DNA of 64,000 nt from Reyranella humidisoli (GCF_019039055.1 NZ_JAHOPB010000001.1:1612001-1676000); one strand, 5' to 3'. Shown: positions 34,689 to 43,730, numbered from the stretch's first letter. The notes: generated from the letters alone by a model not told the origin. Translations and numbers: made by a program.

Positions 34689-35903
34689 TCACTTGGGAGC
34701 GGCGGGAGTGCCGTCGGTCGCAACGGGAATTGTCGTAACCTTCGGAACCACCTTGGCGCCCGGAATCGCTGCGCCGTTGGTGCTGAGCACGACCTGGTCG
34801 TCCGGCTTCAGGCCCGACGGGATCACGCGCAGGCCGTTGGCGAGGAGCTGGCCGGTGGTGATCCGGGTCTGGACCACGACATTGTCCTTGTTGACCGTGA
34901 GCAGGTACTTGCCGGCCTGATCCTCTCCGATCACGCGATTGGGCACGAGCAGCGAGGCCGTGGCGCCCAGCCCTTGAGGCACCTTCACGCGCACGAAGAA
35001 GCCGGGGATCAGCGCGCGCGTCGGATTCTTGAAGAGTCCGCGGACCAGGATCGTACCGGTCGTCGCGTCGAGTTCCGGCGACACGTAGTTGAGGAAACCC
35101 TTGTGGGGAAATCCCTCCTCGTTCATCAGGCCGATTTCCAGCGGAATCTTGCTCAGTTCCTCGACGTCGAGCCGGCGATCCTTCAGATTCTGACGGATCT
35201 GCAGCACGTCCTGTTCACTCATGTTGAACGTGACGTAGATCGGGTCGAGCTGGACGATCGTCGCCAGTTTGGTGGCGTTCGTGGCGCCGACCAGCTCGCC
35301 GACCGAGACCAGATGCTTGCTGACGATTCCGTCGAACGGTGCGGAGACCGTGGTGTAGCCGAGATTCGTCTGGGCGATCGTGAGATTGCCTTCGGCATTC
35401 TCGACATTGGCCCGCGCATTGTCGCGCTTGGCCTTGGCCTGATCGAAGGTAGCCTGGGCGGAGACGTTCTGGCGGAGCAGGGTCTCCTGGCGGGTGAACT
35501 CGGCTTCGGCCTGCGCCAGCAAGGCCTTGGAGCCGTCGAGCTGGGCCTCGGCTTCCTTGACCTTGGCCTTGTACATCGTCTGCTCGATGCCGAAGAGCTG
35601 CTGGTCCTTTTTGGCCTCGGAACCGTCGATGTAGTTCTGCGAGGTCAGGAAGCCCTCGACACGGGCGACGAGGTCGACGGTCGCGAAGGCCACCGTGTTG
35701 CCGGTCAGCACCTCGAACGGAGCCACGTCCTGTTTGACCGGGACGCCCACGGAGACTTCGGCGGGCGGCGGCGGCTGGAACTTGTTCTCGGGCTTGCAGC
35801 CGGCCAGCAGCACGGCCAGCGCGATAGCTCCCATGAGCGGCGCCACGGCCCGAAGCGGTCTCGTGACTGCAAAAACTACGGCTTCATCGCTACGATTCGA
35901 CAT
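34689..35903 (-). CDS. RND efflux periplasmic adaptor (membrane fusion lipoprotein)
   Basis: This 404-residue periplasmic adaptor has a signal peptide ending AVLLAGC, so it is probably lipid-anchored at about Cys33. A barrel-sandwich hybrid surrounds a helical hairpin at about 110-190 (LDGSKALLAQAEAEFTRQET), followed by the lipoyl half YTTVSAPFDGIVSKHLVSVG. The beta-barrel reads PIYVTFNMSEQDVLQIRQNL and the C-terminal domain is proximal to the membrane. It joins the permease encoded next to an outer-membrane channel. ATG 35903 was chosen because the frame before it overlaps the methyltransferase gene and lacks a signal sequence. Confidence 0.92.
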   Translation of the reverse strand: MSNRSDEAVVFAVTRPLRAVAPLMGAIALAVLLAGCKPENKFQPPPPAEVSVGVPVKQDVAPFEVLTGNTVAFATVDLVARVEGFLTSQNYIDGSEAKKDQQLFGIEQTMYKAKVKEAEAQLDGSKALLAQAEAEFTRQETLLRQNVSAQATFDQAKAKRDNARANVENAEGNLTIAQTNLGYTTVSAPFDGIVSKHLVSVGELVGATNATKLATIVQLDPIYVTFNMSEQDVLQIRQNLKDRRLDVEELSKIPLEIGLMNEEGFPHKGFLNYVSPELDATTGTILVRGLFKNPTRALIPGFFVRVKVPQGLGATASLLVPNRVIGEDQAGKYLLTVNKDNVVVQTRITTGQLLANGLRVIPSGLKPDDQVVLSTNGAAIPGAKVVPKVTTIPVATDGTPAAPK

Positions 35904-35979
35904 GTTTCCGACGATGCTCCCCGCGAGGCCGGTCCCAGCGTTAGCGCATCCCATGCGCGATTGCCACCGCCCAGCGGGG

Positions 35980-36573
35980 TCACAGCCGCTTGAAGAGCAG
36001 CGAGAGATTGTTCGCCGGCATCTCGACGATCTCCGGGGCCGAAAGGCCCGCTCCCCGTGCGAGTTCGATGACGGTCTCGAGGTCGCGCACGCCCCATGCG
36101 GGATTGCGCCGCCTGAGGTCGGCATCGAACGCTTCGTTGCTCGGCGCGGTGTGCCGGCCGCCCCGGCGGTAGGGGCCATAGGTGAAAAGCAGGCCGCCCG
36201 GCGGCAGCAGCCGCGCGGCGCCGGTGATCAGCCCAACCGCAGCCTCCCAAGGGGCGATGTGAATCATGTTGCAGCAAAGGACTGCGTTGGCCTGCTCGAC
36301 CGGCCATGTCGACCGTGTGACGTCGATCTCCAGCGCCGGCCGTACGTTGGTCAGGCCCAGGGTTCGGACCCAGTCGTCGACGCTGGCGCGGGAATCGGCA
36401 TCGGGATCGCTGGGCTGGAAGGTGAGATCGGGCCGGGCGGCGGCATAATGCACGACATGCTCGCCGGTGCCGCTGGCGATCTCCAGCACCAGCCCCTTTT
36501 CCGGCAGGCGCGGCTGCAGGACTTCGAGGATCGGTTGCCGGTTGCGGGCCGCCGCCGGTGCTTCGCGCTTCAT
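35980..36573 (-). CDS. DUF938 class I SAM-dependent methyltransferase-like protein
   Basis: The protein is 197 residues. The SAM-binding loop is LVLEIASGTGEHVVHYAAAR, followed by FQPSDPDADSRASVDDW and the family block AVLCCNMIHIAPWEAAVGLI, GLLFTYGPYRRGGRHTAPSN and NEAFDADLRRRNPAWGVRDL. This is the DUF938 family, whose substrate is not known to me. Its ATG overlaps the stop of the CoxL-like gene (ATGA), so it is the third gene of that operon, but the functional connection is unclear. Confidence 0.88.
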   Translation of the reverse strand: MKREAPAAARNRQPILEVLQPRLPEKGLVLEIASGTGEHVVHYAAARPDLTFQPSDPDADSRASVDDWVRTLGLTNVRPALEIDVTRSTWPVEQANAVLCCNMIHIAPWEAAVGLITGAARLLPPGGLLFTYGPYRRGGRHTAPSNEAFDADLRRRNPAWGVRDLETVIELARGAGLSAPEIVEMPANNLSLLFKRL

Positions 36574-38870
36574 CGTGCCTCCTGGATGGCCTGCCAGATC
36601 CGCGCGGGCGTCGCCGGACCGTCGAAGCCTTTCACGCCGAGCGGGGCCAGCGCGTCAAGGATGGCGTTGGCAATGGCGGGGAACGCCGCGATCGCGCCAG
36701 CCTCGCCGCAGCCCTTCACACCGAGGGGATTGGTCGTGCAGCGGGTGGGATTGAAGCCGAGGTCGAACGACGGCAGGTCGTCGGCGCGCGGCAGGGCGTA
36801 GTCCATGAACGAACCGGCGATCATCTGGCCCGAGGCGGAATCGTAGGTCGCGTGCTCCAGCAGCGCCTGGCCCGAGCCCTGTGCCATCGCGCCGTGCGCC
36901 TGGCCGGTCGCGATCATCGGATTGACCAGCACGCCGTAATCGTCGACCGCCGTGTAGCGCGCCAGTTCGACCCGGCCGGTGTCGCGATCGATCTCGACCT
37001 CGACCACATGCGCGCCGTTGGGGAAGGTCATGTGCTCGCGCTTCCAGGCATGGAACGTGTCGAGCGGCCTCCCCTGGTTGCGGCCCAGCGTCGCCACCTC
37101 GATCAGGCCGATGGCACGGTCGGTGCCGGAAACCACGAAACGCCCGTCCTCGAACCGGATGTCGGCTTCGGCGGCTTCCAGTGCATCGGCGGCCAGCGCT
37201 GTGCCCTTGGTGACGATTTCGTCGGAGGCGCGCCAGATTGCTGTTCCGCCCATGTAGGTGGCGCGCGAGCTGCCGTGACCGCCGCCGAACGGGATCGCAT
37301 CGGTATCGCCCTGGACGAGGCGGATGCGCGCGTTCGGCACGCCTAGCCGGTGGGCGAGGATTTGCGGGAAGGTCGTCTCGTGGCCCTGGCCGATATGCTG
37401 CGTGCCGGTGATCAGCGAGATCGTGCCGTCGGCCTCGAAACGCACGTCGACATTCTCGTCCGGCGGGCCACCGGTCGCCTTGATGTGATAGGCGACGCCC
37501 AGCCCGCGCAGCCGGCCGCGCCGTTCGCTCTCGCGCCGGCGCGTGTCGAAGCCCGTCCAGTCGGCGCGTGCCAGCGCATGATCGAGCGACTCGGCGAAGT
37601 GGCCGCTGTCGACCTCGAAGCCGAAGGCGTTGGTCATGGGCATCGCTTCCGGTGGCACCATGTTGCGCCGGCGGAGATCGGTGCGGTCGAAGCCGGTCTG
37701 CCGCGCCGCCGCATCGATCAGCCGCTCGACGATGTTGATGGCCTCTGCGAAGCCCGGTCCGCGCGTCACCCCGATCGGCGCAGTGTTGGTGACGACGGCC
37801 ACGACATGCAGCGCGATCGAGGGGATGCGGTACACCGACCCCTGCAGGTGGATGTACTGATAAGTCTGCACGCCGCCGCCGGCCCCGGCCATGTAGGCGC
37901 CGAGGTTGGCGATGCTGGCGATGCGCAGCGCCAGGAACCTGCCCTCGTCGTCGAGCGCCAGTGAGGCCTCGGCCTGCATGTCGCGGGCGGCGTGGTCCGA
38001 CAGGAACACCTCGCTGCGGCTCGCGATCCACTTCACCGGCCGGCCGACCCGGCGCGCCGCCCACAGGATCAGCGCGTGCTCGACATACGCGAAGTTCTTG
38101 GCGCCGAAGCCGCCGCCCACGTCGGGTGCCACGAACCGCACGTCCTTCGCCTCGACGCCGAGCGAGCGGGCCACGAAGTTGCGGTTGATGTGGATGTTCT
38201 GGCTGGAGACATGGAGCGTGTAGCGGCCGGTCGTCGGATCGAAGGTGCCGACGCCGCCACGCGGCTCCATCGGATTCATCACGATGCGATGGTTGTCGAG
38301 CCTGAGCGACACGACATGCGCCGCCGCCGCGAACGCCGCCTCGGCGCCGGCCATATCGCCGGTGTGCCAGTCGAGACAGGTGTTGCGCGGGATCTCGGCG
38401 GCAAGCTGCGGTGCGTCCGTTGCTCGTGCCGCTTCCGGGGACGTCACCGCGGGCAGAGGCTCGTAGTCGACGGCAACCAGTTCGGCCGCGTCGAGTGCCT
38501 GGGCGTGAGTCTCGGCCACGACCAGCACCACCGGCTCGCCGGCGAAGCGGGTCTTATCGTGGGCCAACAGCGGCTGCGGGGCGAAGGCGAAGGGCTCGCC
38601 GGTTTGCACATTGGCCTCGGCATAGGGCCGCAGCGGCTTCAGACCATCGGTCTCGGCATCGGCGGCGGTCAGAACGGCAAGCACGCCGAGGGCCGCGCGG
38701 GCGGCCCTCGTGTCGATCGACTTGATCAGTGCATGGGCGTGCGGCGACCGTAACAGTACGGCCTGTGCCAAACCCTCGAACGTCAGATCGTCGAGATAGG
38801 CGCCCTGGCCGGTGACGAACCGCGCATCCTCGCGGCGTCGCGGTGAATCTCCCATCCGTTCGATCGTCAT
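36570..38870 (-). CDS. xanthine-dehydrogenase-family molybdopterin subunit (CoxL-like), first copy
   Basis: This 766-residue protein holds the complete aldehyde-oxidase/xanthine-dehydrogenase large-subunit fold. The substrate-entry a/b hammerhead covers about 20-130, and the molybdopterin-binding part has VRFVAPDVGGGFGAKNFAYV, ITGTQHIGQGHETTFPQILA and the C-terminal GVKGCGEAGAIAAFPAIANA. The glutamate of GCGEAG is the usual catalytic base. It should bind molybdenum cofactor and hydroxylate an unknown aromatic, aldehyde or heterocycle. No iron-sulphur or FAD subunit genes flank it, unlike classic coxMSL. Both ends overlap the neighbours by four bases. The substrate cannot be read. Confidence 0.88.
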   Translation of the reverse strand: MTIERMGDSPRRREDARFVTGQGAYLDDLTFEGLAQAVLLRSPHAHALIKSIDTRAARAALGVLAVLTAADAETDGLKPLRPYAEANVQTGEPFAFAPQPLLAHDKTRFAGEPVVLVVAETHAQALDAAELVAVDYEPLPAVTSPEAARATDAPQLAAEIPRNTCLDWHTGDMAGAEAAFAAAAHVVSLRLDNHRIVMNPMEPRGGVGTFDPTTGRYTLHVSSQNIHINRNFVARSLGVEAKDVRFVAPDVGGGFGAKNFAYVEHALILWAARRVGRPVKWIASRSEVFLSDHAARDMQAEASLALDDEGRFLALRIASIANLGAYMAGAGGGVQTYQYIHLQGSVYRIPSIALHVVAVVTNTAPIGVTRGPGFAEAINIVERLIDAAARQTGFDRTDLRRRNMVPPEAMPMTNAFGFEVDSGHFAESLDHALARADWTGFDTRRRESERRGRLRGLGVAYHIKATGGPPDENVDVRFEADGTISLITGTQHIGQGHETTFPQILAHRLGVPNARIRLVQGDTDAIPFGGGHGSSRATYMGGTAIWRASDEIVTKGTALAADALEAAEADIRFEDGRFVVSGTDRAIGLIEVATLGRNQGRPLDTFHAWKREHMTFPNGAHVVEVEIDRDTGRVELARYTAVDDYGVLVNPMIATGQAHGAMAQGSGQALLEHATYDSASGQMIAGSFMDYALPRADDLPSFDLGFNPTRCTTNPLGVKGCGEAGAIAAFPAIANAILDALAPLGVKGFDGPATPARIWQAIQEAR

Positions 38871-40180
38871 GTCCGTAACGTCTCCGCATTCTGCGCCTGC
38901 CGCTTCTCGTCCCACCAGTCACGCATCTGCAGACCCCAATAGGCAAGCTGAGTCGCGACCCGTCCGGCCGGTCCGCCGGCCCAGCCGGTGCCGAACGGCG
39001 CGAACAGGCGCCAGCGCGTGGGGTCGCCCAGGATGCCAGTGGCCACCGCATCGGCACCTGCCGCGGTCTGCGCGAGCCCATGCCCGCCGAAGGCCGAGCA
39101 GACCCAGAGGGAGGGCTCGATCTCGCCGACCTGGGGCATCTTGTGCGGCGCGTAGCCCATGATGCCGGGCCAGGCATAGGCGATGCGAATGTCGCCGAGC
39201 TGCGGATAGACCGAGAGGATGTCGCCGCGCATCATCTCGCGAAGACGCGACGGCTCGTTCGTGTCGGTGGTGATGCGGCCGCCCCACAGCAGCCGGTCGC
39301 CATCGACGACGCGGTAGTAGTCGCCGGCGCGCCGCGTGTCGGAGATGGCGCCGGTCCAGCGGATCGCCTCGCCGAGGCGCGAACCCAGCTTGTCGGTGAC
39401 GGCGACGTAGGTCGCGACCGGCAGCACCGCGCGCGCGAGGCGCGGCTGCACGGCGCCGAGATCGGCATTGCCGGCCAGCACGACATGCAGTGCCTTTACG
39501 TTGCCGCCGGGCGTGCGCAGCCGCCAGCCGCTGTCTTCGCGCGCTAGTTCGAGGGCCGCAGTGTCCTCGTATATCCGGCTGCCGTGCCGCTCGATATCGG
39601 CAGCCAGCGCGAGCGCAAGGTTCAGCGGGTGGATATGGAAAGACGTCGGGTCGTGGATTGCCTGATGATAGCGCTTTGAGTCGAGGACCTCGTGCACGCG
39701 CGCGGTCGGCCACGGTTCGAACGTGGCGCCGAGCTGGTCGGCGAGCGTGCGCGTTCGGTCCGCGAAGCCCGCGCCCTGGTCGGTGCGCGAAACGCTGAGC
39801 TTGCCGCTGCCCATGAGGATGTCGGGCCGGCCGAGTTCGCCGAGGGCCTCGCGCACGATTGCCACGCCGCGCTGCGACTGGGCGTAGAGTTTGCGCGTAT
39901 GGTCGAGCCCGAGCCGGTCGATCAGCGCGCCGGACCGCTGCGCATAGCCCGGCCCGACGAAACCCCCGTTGCGGCCCGAGGCGCCCCAGCCGATGCGGCG
40001 GCGTTCCAGCACCACCACGCGCTTGCCTTGTCGCGCCAGCAGCCGCGCCGTGTGCAGGCCCGCAAAGCCGGCGCCCACGATGGCGACATCGGCCTCGTCC
40101 TGTGCGGTCAGAGGCGCTCGGCTGCGGCTCTCGTCTCGCGTGGCGGCATACCAGCTCGCCGGATAGTCGTTCTCGGCCAT
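38867..40180 (-). CDS. FAD-dependent oxidoreductase (gamma-glutamylputrescine-oxidase-like)
   Basis: This 437-residue DAO-family protein opens ENDYPASWYAATRDESRSRA, typical for PuuB-like enzymes. The FAD motif is VAIVGAGFAGLHTARLLARQ and the GRNGGFVGPGY stretch is present. VCSAFGGHGLAQTAAGADAV is the C-terminal FAD closure. These enzymes oxidise a secondary or N-acylated amine to an aldehyde, giving peroxide. The aldehyde could be a substrate for the CoxL-like enzyme encoded next, with which it overlaps (ATGA); this is inference. ATG 40180 has GGAG nine bases upstream. No other putrescine genes are nearby. Confidence 0.82.
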   Translation of the reverse strand: MAENDYPASWYAATRDESRSRAPLTAQDEADVAIVGAGFAGLHTARLLARQGKRVVVLERRRIGWGASGRNGGFVGPGYAQRSGALIDRLGLDHTRKLYAQSQRGVAIVREALGELGRPDILMGSGKLSVSRTDQGAGFADRTRTLADQLGATFEPWPTARVHEVLDSKRYHQAIHDPTSFHIHPLNLALALAADIERHGSRIYEDTAALELAREDSGWRLRTPGGNVKALHVVLAGNADLGAVQPRLARAVLPVATYVAVTDKLGSRLGEAIRWTGAISDTRRAGDYYRVVDGDRLLWGGRITTDTNEPSRLREMMRGDILSVYPQLGDIRIAYAWPGIMGYAPHKMPQVGEIEPSLWVCSAFGGHGLAQTAAGADAVATGILGDPTRWRLFAPFGTGWAGGPAGRVATQLAYWGLQMRDWWDEKRQAQNAETLRT

Positions 40181-40293
40181 TTCATTCTTCTCCGCGAGAA
40201 GAGGTGCCATGGGAAGGCTTGCGCGGTCACGCCCTCTCCCGCACTAATTTTCCCAAGGACTTTCTACCGGCTTCCGCAATTTCTGGGGGACGC

Positions 40294-41901
40294 ATGTCGA
40301 TCGATTTCGATGCGGTCATCATCGGCGCAGGCTTCGGCGGCATGTACATGCTGCACCGGCTTCGCCAGAAGGGTTTCACGGCGCGTGTGTTCGAGGCCGG
40401 CAAGGGCGTCGGCGGCACCTGGTACTGGAACCGCTATCCCGGCGCGCGCTGCGACGTCGAAAGCGTGCAGTATTCCTATCAGTTCTCGCCCGAGCTGGAG
40501 CAGGAATGGGAATGGTCGGAGCGCTACGCCACCCAGCCCGAACTGCTGCGCTACGCCAACCACGTCGCCGACCGCTACGACCTGCGCCGTGACATGCGCT
40601 TCGAGACGCGAGTCACGAAGGCCACTTTCGACGAGACCGCCAACCTGTGGCGGGTCGAGACGGGGCAGGCCGGCGCTTCCGGCTCGGCCGAAAAGGTCAC
40701 GGCGCGCTTCGTCATCACCGCGATGGGCTGCCTGTCCTCGCCGAACACGCCGAAGATTCCCGGCCTGGAAGACTTCACGGGGCCGACCTATCACACCGGC
40801 AACTGGCCGCATGAGGGCGTCGACTTCACCGGCAAGACGGTGGGCGTGATCGGCACGGGCTCGTCGGCCATCCAGTCGATCCCGGTGATGGCCGAGCAGG
40901 CCAAACACCTCACCGTGTTCCAGCGCACGGCCAACTACACCGTGCCGGCACACAACAGGCCGCTCGATCCCGATTATGTGCGGCAGGTGAAGGCGAGCTA
41001 TCCGGAGATGCGCAAGCGCGCCAAGACCAAGCCCGCCGGCATCGATTTCACGATCAACCCCGCCTCGGCCGTCGAGACTCCGGAGGAAGAGCGCAACCGC
41101 CAGTTCCAGGAGCGCTGGGATTATGGCGGGCTGGGCTTCATGGCCTCGTTCTCGGATCTGCTGCTGAACGACGATTCGAACAAGCATGCCGCCGACTTCG
41201 TTCGCGCCAAGATCGGCGAGGTGGTCAAGGACCCGGAGACGGCCGCGGCGCTGGTGCCCAAGAACATCATCGGCTGCAAGCGTTTGTGCGTCGACACCGG
41301 CTACTGGGCGACCTTCAACCGGCCGAACGTGACCCTGGTCGACATCAGCGACGAACCGATCGAGCGCATCACCGCCAACGGCCTGCGCGCCAAGGGCAGG
41401 GACTACACGTTCGACTGTCTGGTGCTGGCGACCGGCTTCGACGCGATGACCGGCGCGCTGCTCAAGGTCGACTTCCGCGGCCGCGGCGGCGTCTCGCTGA
41501 AGGAGCGCTGGAACGAGGGGCCGAAGACCTATCTCGGCCTGACGGTCGTGGACTTTCCCAACCTGTTCATGATCACCGGCCCAGGCAGCCCGTCGGTGCT
41601 GACCAATATGCTTCCCTCGATCGAGCAGCATGTCGACTTCATCGCCGACTGCCTCGACGCGCTGCGCGCCAAGGGCAAGACAGTGATCGAGGCCGAGCCG
41701 GAGGCGCAGGAGGCCTGGGTCGGCCATGTCGGCGACGTGTCCAACATCACGCTGCGCTCGACCTGCAGCTCCTGGTACGTCGGTGCCAACATCCCGGGCA
41801 AGCCGCGCGTGTTCATGCCGTATATCGGCGGCCTGCCGGCCTATATCCAGGCTTGCGAGAAGGTCGTGGCGAACGGCTACGAGGGCTTCGCGCTGGCCTG
41901 A
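40294..41901 (+). CDS. flavin-containing Baeyer-Villiger monooxygenase
   Basis: The protein is 535 residues. The FAD motif is AVIIGAGFGGMYMLHRLRQK, and GVGGTWYWNRYPGARCDVES is the next conserved block. The Baeyer-Villiger fingerprint FTGPTYHTGNWP (FxGxxxHxxxWP) is followed by NADPH-motif VGVIGTGSSAIQSIPVMAEQ. It resembles cyclohexanone and phenylacetone monooxygenases, which insert oxygen next to a ketone using NADPH and O2. The natural substrate is unknown. The start ATG at 40294 has GGGGGA upstream; frames extending further back are spurious. It is divergent from the FAD oxidoreductase operon. Confidence 0.93.
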   Translation: MSIDFDAVIIGAGFGGMYMLHRLRQKGFTARVFEAGKGVGGTWYWNRYPGARCDVESVQYSYQFSPELEQEWEWSERYATQPELLRYANHVADRYDLRRDMRFETRVTKATFDETANLWRVETGQAGASGSAEKVTARFVITAMGCLSSPNTPKIPGLEDFTGPTYHTGNWPHEGVDFTGKTVGVIGTGSSAIQSIPVMAEQAKHLTVFQRTANYTVPAHNRPLDPDYVRQVKASYPEMRKRAKTKPAGIDFTINPASAVETPEEERNRQFQERWDYGGLGFMASFSDLLLNDDSNKHAADFVRAKIGEVVKDPETAAALVPKNIIGCKRLCVDTGYWATFNRPNVTLVDISDEPIERITANGLRAKGRDYTFDCLVLATGFDAMTGALLKVDFRGRGGVSLKERWNEGPKTYLGLTVVDFPNLFMITGPGSPSVLTNMLPSIEQHVDFIADCLDALRAKGKTVIEAEPEAQEAWVGHVGDVSNITLRSTCSSWYVGANIPGKPRVFMPYIGGLPAYIQACEKVVANGYEGFALA

Positions 41902-41957
41902 GCGTCGCCCGACGTCATGAAAGCGCGGTTGACGCCCGTCTCTCCATCGCTCTAATT

Positions 41958-41973
41958 TTAACCTATTGGTTAA
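41958..41973. promoter_or_regulatory. palindromic operator candidate TTAACC-TATT-GGTTAA
   Basis: Perfect 6-bp arms around four bases sit in a short AT-rich patch 24 bases before the SRPBCC gene. Motifs of this shape, AACC-N4-GGTT, are, to my knowledge, sites of ArsR-family repressors often linked to SRPBCC genes. No ArsR gene is within the window. Confidence 0.5.
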
Positions 41974-41997
41974 TTAATTGAGCGATGCGAGGCTGGC

Positions 41998-42534
41998 ATG
42001 CGCAGAATACTGGCCATCGTCGGTGCCGTGGTCGTCGTGGCGGTTGCGGCGATCCTGATCTACGCCGCGACCAGGCCCGACTCGTTCCGCGTGCAGCGGT
42101 CGGCCACCATGAATGCACCGGCCGAGAAGATCTTTCCCTATCTCGAGGGCCTGAAACGCTGGACCGAATGGTCGCCCTACGAGGGACGCGACCCGCAGAT
42201 GAAGCGTGCCTATAGCGGCGCGGACAGCGGCAAGGGCGCCGTCTACGAATGGGACGGCAACGACAATGTCGGCAAGGGCCGCATGGAGATCGTCGATTCG
42301 AAGCCGCCGAGCAAGGTCGTGATCAAGCTCGATTTCCTCAAGCCCTTCGAAGGTCACAATACGGCCGAACTCACCGTGGAACCAAAAGGCGGCCAGACGA
42401 TTGTCACCTGGGCGATGTACGGTCCCAGCACGTTCATGACCAAGCTGATCGGCACGTTCATGGACATGGACGACATGATCGGCCGCGACTTTGCGGCCGG
42501 TCTCGCCAAGCTGAAGACCGTCGTCGAGAAATAG
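41998..42534 (+). CDS. SRPBCC (polyketide-cyclase-like) protein with N-terminal membrane anchor
   Basis: The protein is 178 residues. Residues 4-24 form a hydrophobic anchor (RILAIVGAVVVVAVAAILIY), followed by a START/SRPBCC helix-grip domain. That domain has RSATMNAPAEKIFPYLEGLK, WTEWSPYEGRDPQMKRAYSG and a late VTWAMYGPSTFMTKLIGTFM. These domains hold hydrophobic ligands; no catalytic function can be assigned. It lies just downstream of a palindromic operator candidate and 22 bases before the YceI gene, so the three genes to 43620 may be one transcript. Confidence 0.8.
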   Translation: MRRILAIVGAVVVVAVAAILIYAATRPDSFRVQRSATMNAPAEKIFPYLEGLKRWTEWSPYEGRDPQMKRAYSGADSGKGAVYEWDGNDNVGKGRMEIVDSKPPSKVVIKLDFLKPFEGHNTAELTVEPKGGQTIVTWAMYGPSTFMTKLIGTFMDMDDMIGRDFAAGLAKLKTVVEK

Positions 42535-42556
42535 TCACCGTCTCGAGGAGAGTTTG

Positions 42557-43186
42557 ATGTTCGGCGGAGTGCGTACCTTTGCCGTCGTCCTGGCGATGAC
42601 GGCGGCGACACCGGTCTTCGCGCAAGCACCAGCGTCGCTGCCACCCGGTGTGTTCGCCGCGGAGCGCGACATCGCCCTGGCGACGGCCGGCGCATACTCG
42701 CTCGACGAGGCGCATACGGCGGTGATCGCCCGCGTGTCCCATCTCGGTTATTCGCAGAGCGTCTTCCGCTTCGATCGCGTGAAGGGCTCGCTCACCTGGA
42801 ATCCGGCGGCGATCGAGAAGTCGCAGCTCTCCGCCACGGTCGACACCGCTTCGATTGCGACGAACGTGAAAGGCTTCGCCGAGGAGCTGGCGGGTGACGG
42901 GTTCCTGAAGGCAACGGCCTTTCCGCAGGCGACTTTCGTGTCGACCGCGTTCGGGCCGACTGACAAGACACGAGGCAAGGTCGAGGGGCAGTTCACGCTC
43001 ATGGGCAAGACCCGGCCCGTTACATTCGATGTCGAGCTGGGCGGCGCCGGCAAGGGCTTCGGCGGCAAGCCGCGGATCGGCGTCCGCGCTGTCGCGACGA
43101 TCAACCCGCAGGATTACGGCATGATGCCGTTCTTCACGGACCCCATCCAGATCCAGATCGATACCGAGTTCGAGAAGAACGACTAG
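42557..43186 (+). CDS. YceI-family periplasmic protein
   Basis: This 209-residue secreted protein has a signal peptide of about 23 residues ending PVFAQA. A YceI lipocalin-like barrel follows: AYSLDEAHTAVIARVSHLGY, RFDRVKGSLTWNP, DGFLKATAFPQATFVST and LMGKTRPVTFDVELGG. The family binds polyisoprenoids and may serve quinone handling. Its position between SRPBCC and VOC genes gives no clear pathway. GAGGAGAG precedes the ATG. Confidence 0.9.
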   Translation: MFGGVRTFAVVLAMTAATPVFAQAPASLPPGVFAAERDIALATAGAYSLDEAHTAVIARVSHLGYSQSVFRFDRVKGSLTWNPAAIEKSQLSATVDTASIATNVKGFAEELAGDGFLKATAFPQATFVSTAFGPTDKTRGKVEGQFTLMGKTRPVTFDVELGGAGKGFGGKPRIGVRAVATINPQDYGMMPFFTDPIQIQIDTEFEKND

Positions 43187-43200
43187 CACAGGAGCGGCAA

Positions 43201-43620
43201 ATGGCGATCCAACCGTATCTGTTCTTCAATGGCCGCTGCGAGGAAGCGCTTGCCTTCTACCAGGACAAGCTCGGTGCCAAGGTCGAGATGATGATGCGCT
43301 TCAGGGAGAATCCCGACGCCGGCGCCATGGAGCACATGAAGGTGAATCCCGAGGCGGTCATGCATGCCAGCCTGCGGATCGGCGACGCGACGATCATGTG
43401 TTCCGATGGCATGTCGGGCGACGGCAAGACCAACTTCCAGGGCTTCTCGCTGGCGCTCGACGTCGCGACCGAGGCGGAAGCCGACCGCGCCTTCGAGGCG
43501 CTGGCCAAGGACGGCCAAATCCAGATGCCGATCGGCAAGACGTTCTTCTCGCCGCGCTTCGGCTGCGTCGCCGACAAGTTCGGTGTGTCCTGGATGGTGA
43601 TGGTGCCGCAGCCGATGTAG
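43201..43620 (+). CDS. VOC-family (PhnB-like) protein
   Basis: This 139-residue two-module glyoxalase-fold protein opens AIQPYLFFNGRCEEALAFYQ. It carries MEHMKVNPEAVMHASLRIG, MCSDGMSGDGKTNFQGFSLA and the ending DKFGVSWMVMVPQPM, which is diagnostic for the PhnB/3-demethylubiquinone-like branch. Despite the name, most are not shown to act on phosphonates. It is 14 bases after yceI with GGAG before the start. A composite palindromic repeat follows. Confidence 0.88.
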   Translation: MAIQPYLFFNGRCEEALAFYQDKLGAKVEMMMRFRENPDAGAMEHMKVNPEAVMHASLRIGDATIMCSDGMSGDGKTNFQGFSLALDVATEAEADRAFEALAKDGQIQMPIGKTFFSPRFGCVADKFGVSWMVMVPQPM

Positions 43621-43635
43621 TGGCTGCTTATGAGT

Positions 43636-43730
43636 AAGGATCCTTCGCTGCGCTCCAGGGCGGGGGCTACCCCGCCCGCGATGACACGCGTGGTGTCATC
43701 CCGAACGAAGTGAGGGATCCTTGTTTTCGC
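43636..43730. repeat. composite REP-like palindromic element between convergent genes
   Basis: AAGGATCCTTCGCTGCGCTC begins the element. A perfect 8-bp hairpin (GGGCGGGG with CCCCGCCC, 43658-43677) and a perfect 7-bp hairpin (ATGACAC with GTGTCAT, 43681-43699) follow, then a second GGATCC. Related words occur at 58222-58280. This resembles the common dispersed repeat containing TCATCCTGAGCG and AAGGATCC. Lying between convergent genes, it may also help end transcription. Confidence 0.7.

Noticed and set aside
40220..40300. Long plus-strand frame extending the Baeyer-Villiger gene back to 39859
   Set aside because: The family N-terminus and SD place the start at 40294; the upstream part is antisense to the FAD oxidoreductase.
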